In this document: in pieces, positions 14,129 through 15,049 of the stretch
Layout: every line of letters starts with the position of its first letter
Numbering within the stretch: position 1 is the stretch's first letter
Assembly (NCBI GenBank): GCA_023132995.1
Contig: JAGLXI010000005.1
Coordinates: 1-15,049, forward strand
From: Candidatus Zixiibacteriota bacterium
GTDB taxonomy: Bacteria > Zixibacteria > MSB-5A5 > GN15 > FEB-12
Direction of reading: 5' to 3'
Length of the DNA: 15,049 nucleotides
Position numbers and translations under genes: made by a program
The notes under the pieces: generated by a model
Seen by the model: the letters and a program-made list of their open reading frames with translations, nothing else
Database searches by the model: none
What the model was told of the DNA's origin: nothing

Positions 14129-15049
14129 TCATTTCAGAAGCACCATCTTCTTGGTCTCAGTATACCCGGCCGCTTCAAAGCGGTAGAAGTACACTCCGGA
14201 GGCCGCGCTGTTACCGGCAGCATCAAGACCGTTCCAGGTAATGGTATGGTCGCCCGCCGCAGCGGAGCCTTCGAACTCGCGCACCAGCTTGCCGGTTATG
14301 TTGTATATTCGCAGCGTCCACGCGCTCTGCCGGGGTAGTGAGAAACTGATCGACGTGATCGGGTTGAACGGGTTGGGATAGTTCTGTCGAAGTGTGAAAC
14401 TGCCGGGCAGTTGGGCTCCCTTGTTTACGCATTCGTAGGGTCTACCCTGATAATCGACAATCTGCGATTCGGTTAATCTTAGATCACCCCGGCCACCGTA
14501 GGATACGCGGATCAGGTCATTCGTGCCGGCAGCAACATGGCTGGTCGACAGGCTGAAAACCAACACCCGCAACTGGCCGTCTTTCACAGTATAGATCAGG
14601 TTCATGCCGTCGGCATCAATACCCAGTTCGAGCTCGCCTACAGCGACATCGGCGCCCAGATCGAACACCAGCAGAGCCGCTCCAATATCACTCGTGGCCT
14701 CTGTCACCACGTCCAGACGGCCCTCACTGTACGCTGTCGAGATCACCAGAGGCTGGTCGTGGGGGGCAATCTTCGGAATCGGGTTGGCATCGCCGATAAT
14801 CACGCGGATCAACAGGACCAGGTCGGCAACACTGAGGGTAACACCATCGGCGTTGACGTCAGTAGCTGCGACCTGACCCGCCACATTGACCTGGAACACG
14901 CTCAGACCGTGAATGAAGTAGCTGGAGAAGAGGACCGCGTCAGCAATCTCATAGGCCACACCATTGAGGTTAACATCGCCCCGATCATCCAGGGAGTCCT
15001 TAGGGCATACCCAGATGCCCCCGTTATAGAACTCGATGCATCTGATGGG
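14129..15049 (-). CDS. Secreted protein with dockerin-like repeats, cohesin-like domain and C-terminal sorting domain (partial)
   Basis: The frame stays open to the right edge, so 306 residues of the C-terminal part are seen and the signal peptide is missing. Order from the edge: a Cys-containing FYNGGIWVCPKDS segment, then two dockerin/EF-hand-like Asp/Asn repeats (DDRGDVNLNGVAYEIADAVL and ATDVNADGVTLSVADLVLL). A beta-rich region of about 110 residues follows (GAALLVFDLG ... LRVLVFSLSTSHVAAGTNDLIRVSY), resembling a cohesin-type jelly-roll. Last is a FlgD-Ig/type IX sorting-like domain (FTLRQNYPNPFNPITSISFS ... AASGVYFYRFEAAGYTETKKMVLLK). Such proteins are exported and then anchored or released at the cell surface. 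The final Lys-rich strand and YPNPFNP are the strongest diagnostics. Whether a true type IX machinery exists cannot be told here. A GTG at 14959 is only an internal codon. Confidence 0.85.
   Translation of the reverse strand, partial: PIRCIEFYNGGIWVCPKDSLDDRGDVNLNGVAYEIADAVLFSSYFIHGLSVFQVNVAGQVAATDVNADGVTLSVADLVLLIRVIIGDANPIPKIAPHDQPLVISTAYSEGRLDVVTEATSDIGAALLVFDLGADVAVGELELGIDADGMNLIYTVKDGQLRVLVFSLSTSHVAAGTNDLIRVSYGGRGDLRLTESQIVDYQGRPYECVNKGAQLPGSFTLRQNYPNPFNPITSISFSLPRQSAWTLRIYNITGKLVREFEGSAAAGDHTITWNGLDAAGNSAASGVYFYRFEAAGYTETKKMVLLK

Noticed and set aside
1..15049. CRISPR array, prophage, insertion sequence or defence island
   Set aside because: No regularly spaced repeats, transposase, integrase, phage or known defence domains were seen; most genes are housekeeping.

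Overview
The window reads as ordinary chromosome from a moderately GC-rich, uncultured-type Gram-negative bacterium. The best lineage clue is the truncated gene at the right edge. It encodes a secreted protein with dockerin-like Asp/Asn repeats and a C-terminal sorting domain of the FlgD/T9SS type (YPNPFNP ... GVYFYR ... KKMVLLK). This style is typical of FCB-group and related candidate phyla; Candidatus Zixibacteria is my best guess. That guess comes from family resemblance, not from a search.

Left part (1-5750, all minus strand): the start of a rhomboid-like membrane protein runs off the left edge. It is preceded by a classical thioredoxin, then a 410-base stretch rich in repeats, then an unrecognised 126-residue helical protein, and then a very large (about 1398 aa) two-headed 2-hydroxyacyl-CoA dehydratase activase-type ATPase. 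Two diverged copies of a 54-55 base repeat flank the small unknown gene. Each copy carries an 11-bp stem hairpin that pairs fully only when read as minus-strand RNA.

Middle and right part (5881-14076, all plus strand): a tightly packed housekeeping run starts divergently from the activase gene. The order is dtd (D-aminoacyl-tRNA deacylase), maf (nucleotide pyrophosphatase), a RodZ-like HTH/membrane protein, an unassigned 193-residue protein, smc, ftsY, a YjbQ-family protein and rlmH. Several junctions overlap by a few bases, so most of these genes are probably co-transcribed. Together they link tRNA proofreading, nucleotide-pool cleaning, cell shape, chromosome condensation, SRP-dependent membrane targeting and ribosome modification. 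The RodZ-unknown-smc-ftsY core suggests the unknown protein has a role at the envelope or in growth.

A hairpin at 14080-14103 ends the convergent minus-strand gene, the partial dockerin/cohesin-like sorted protein (14129 to the right edge).

I see no CRISPR array, phage, insertion sequence, tRNA or rRNA. No clear new defence or metabolic system is visible. The most unusual items are the paired RNA-hairpin repeats around the unknown gene, the activase with no adjacent dehydratase, and the dockerin plus cohesin-like secreted protein.
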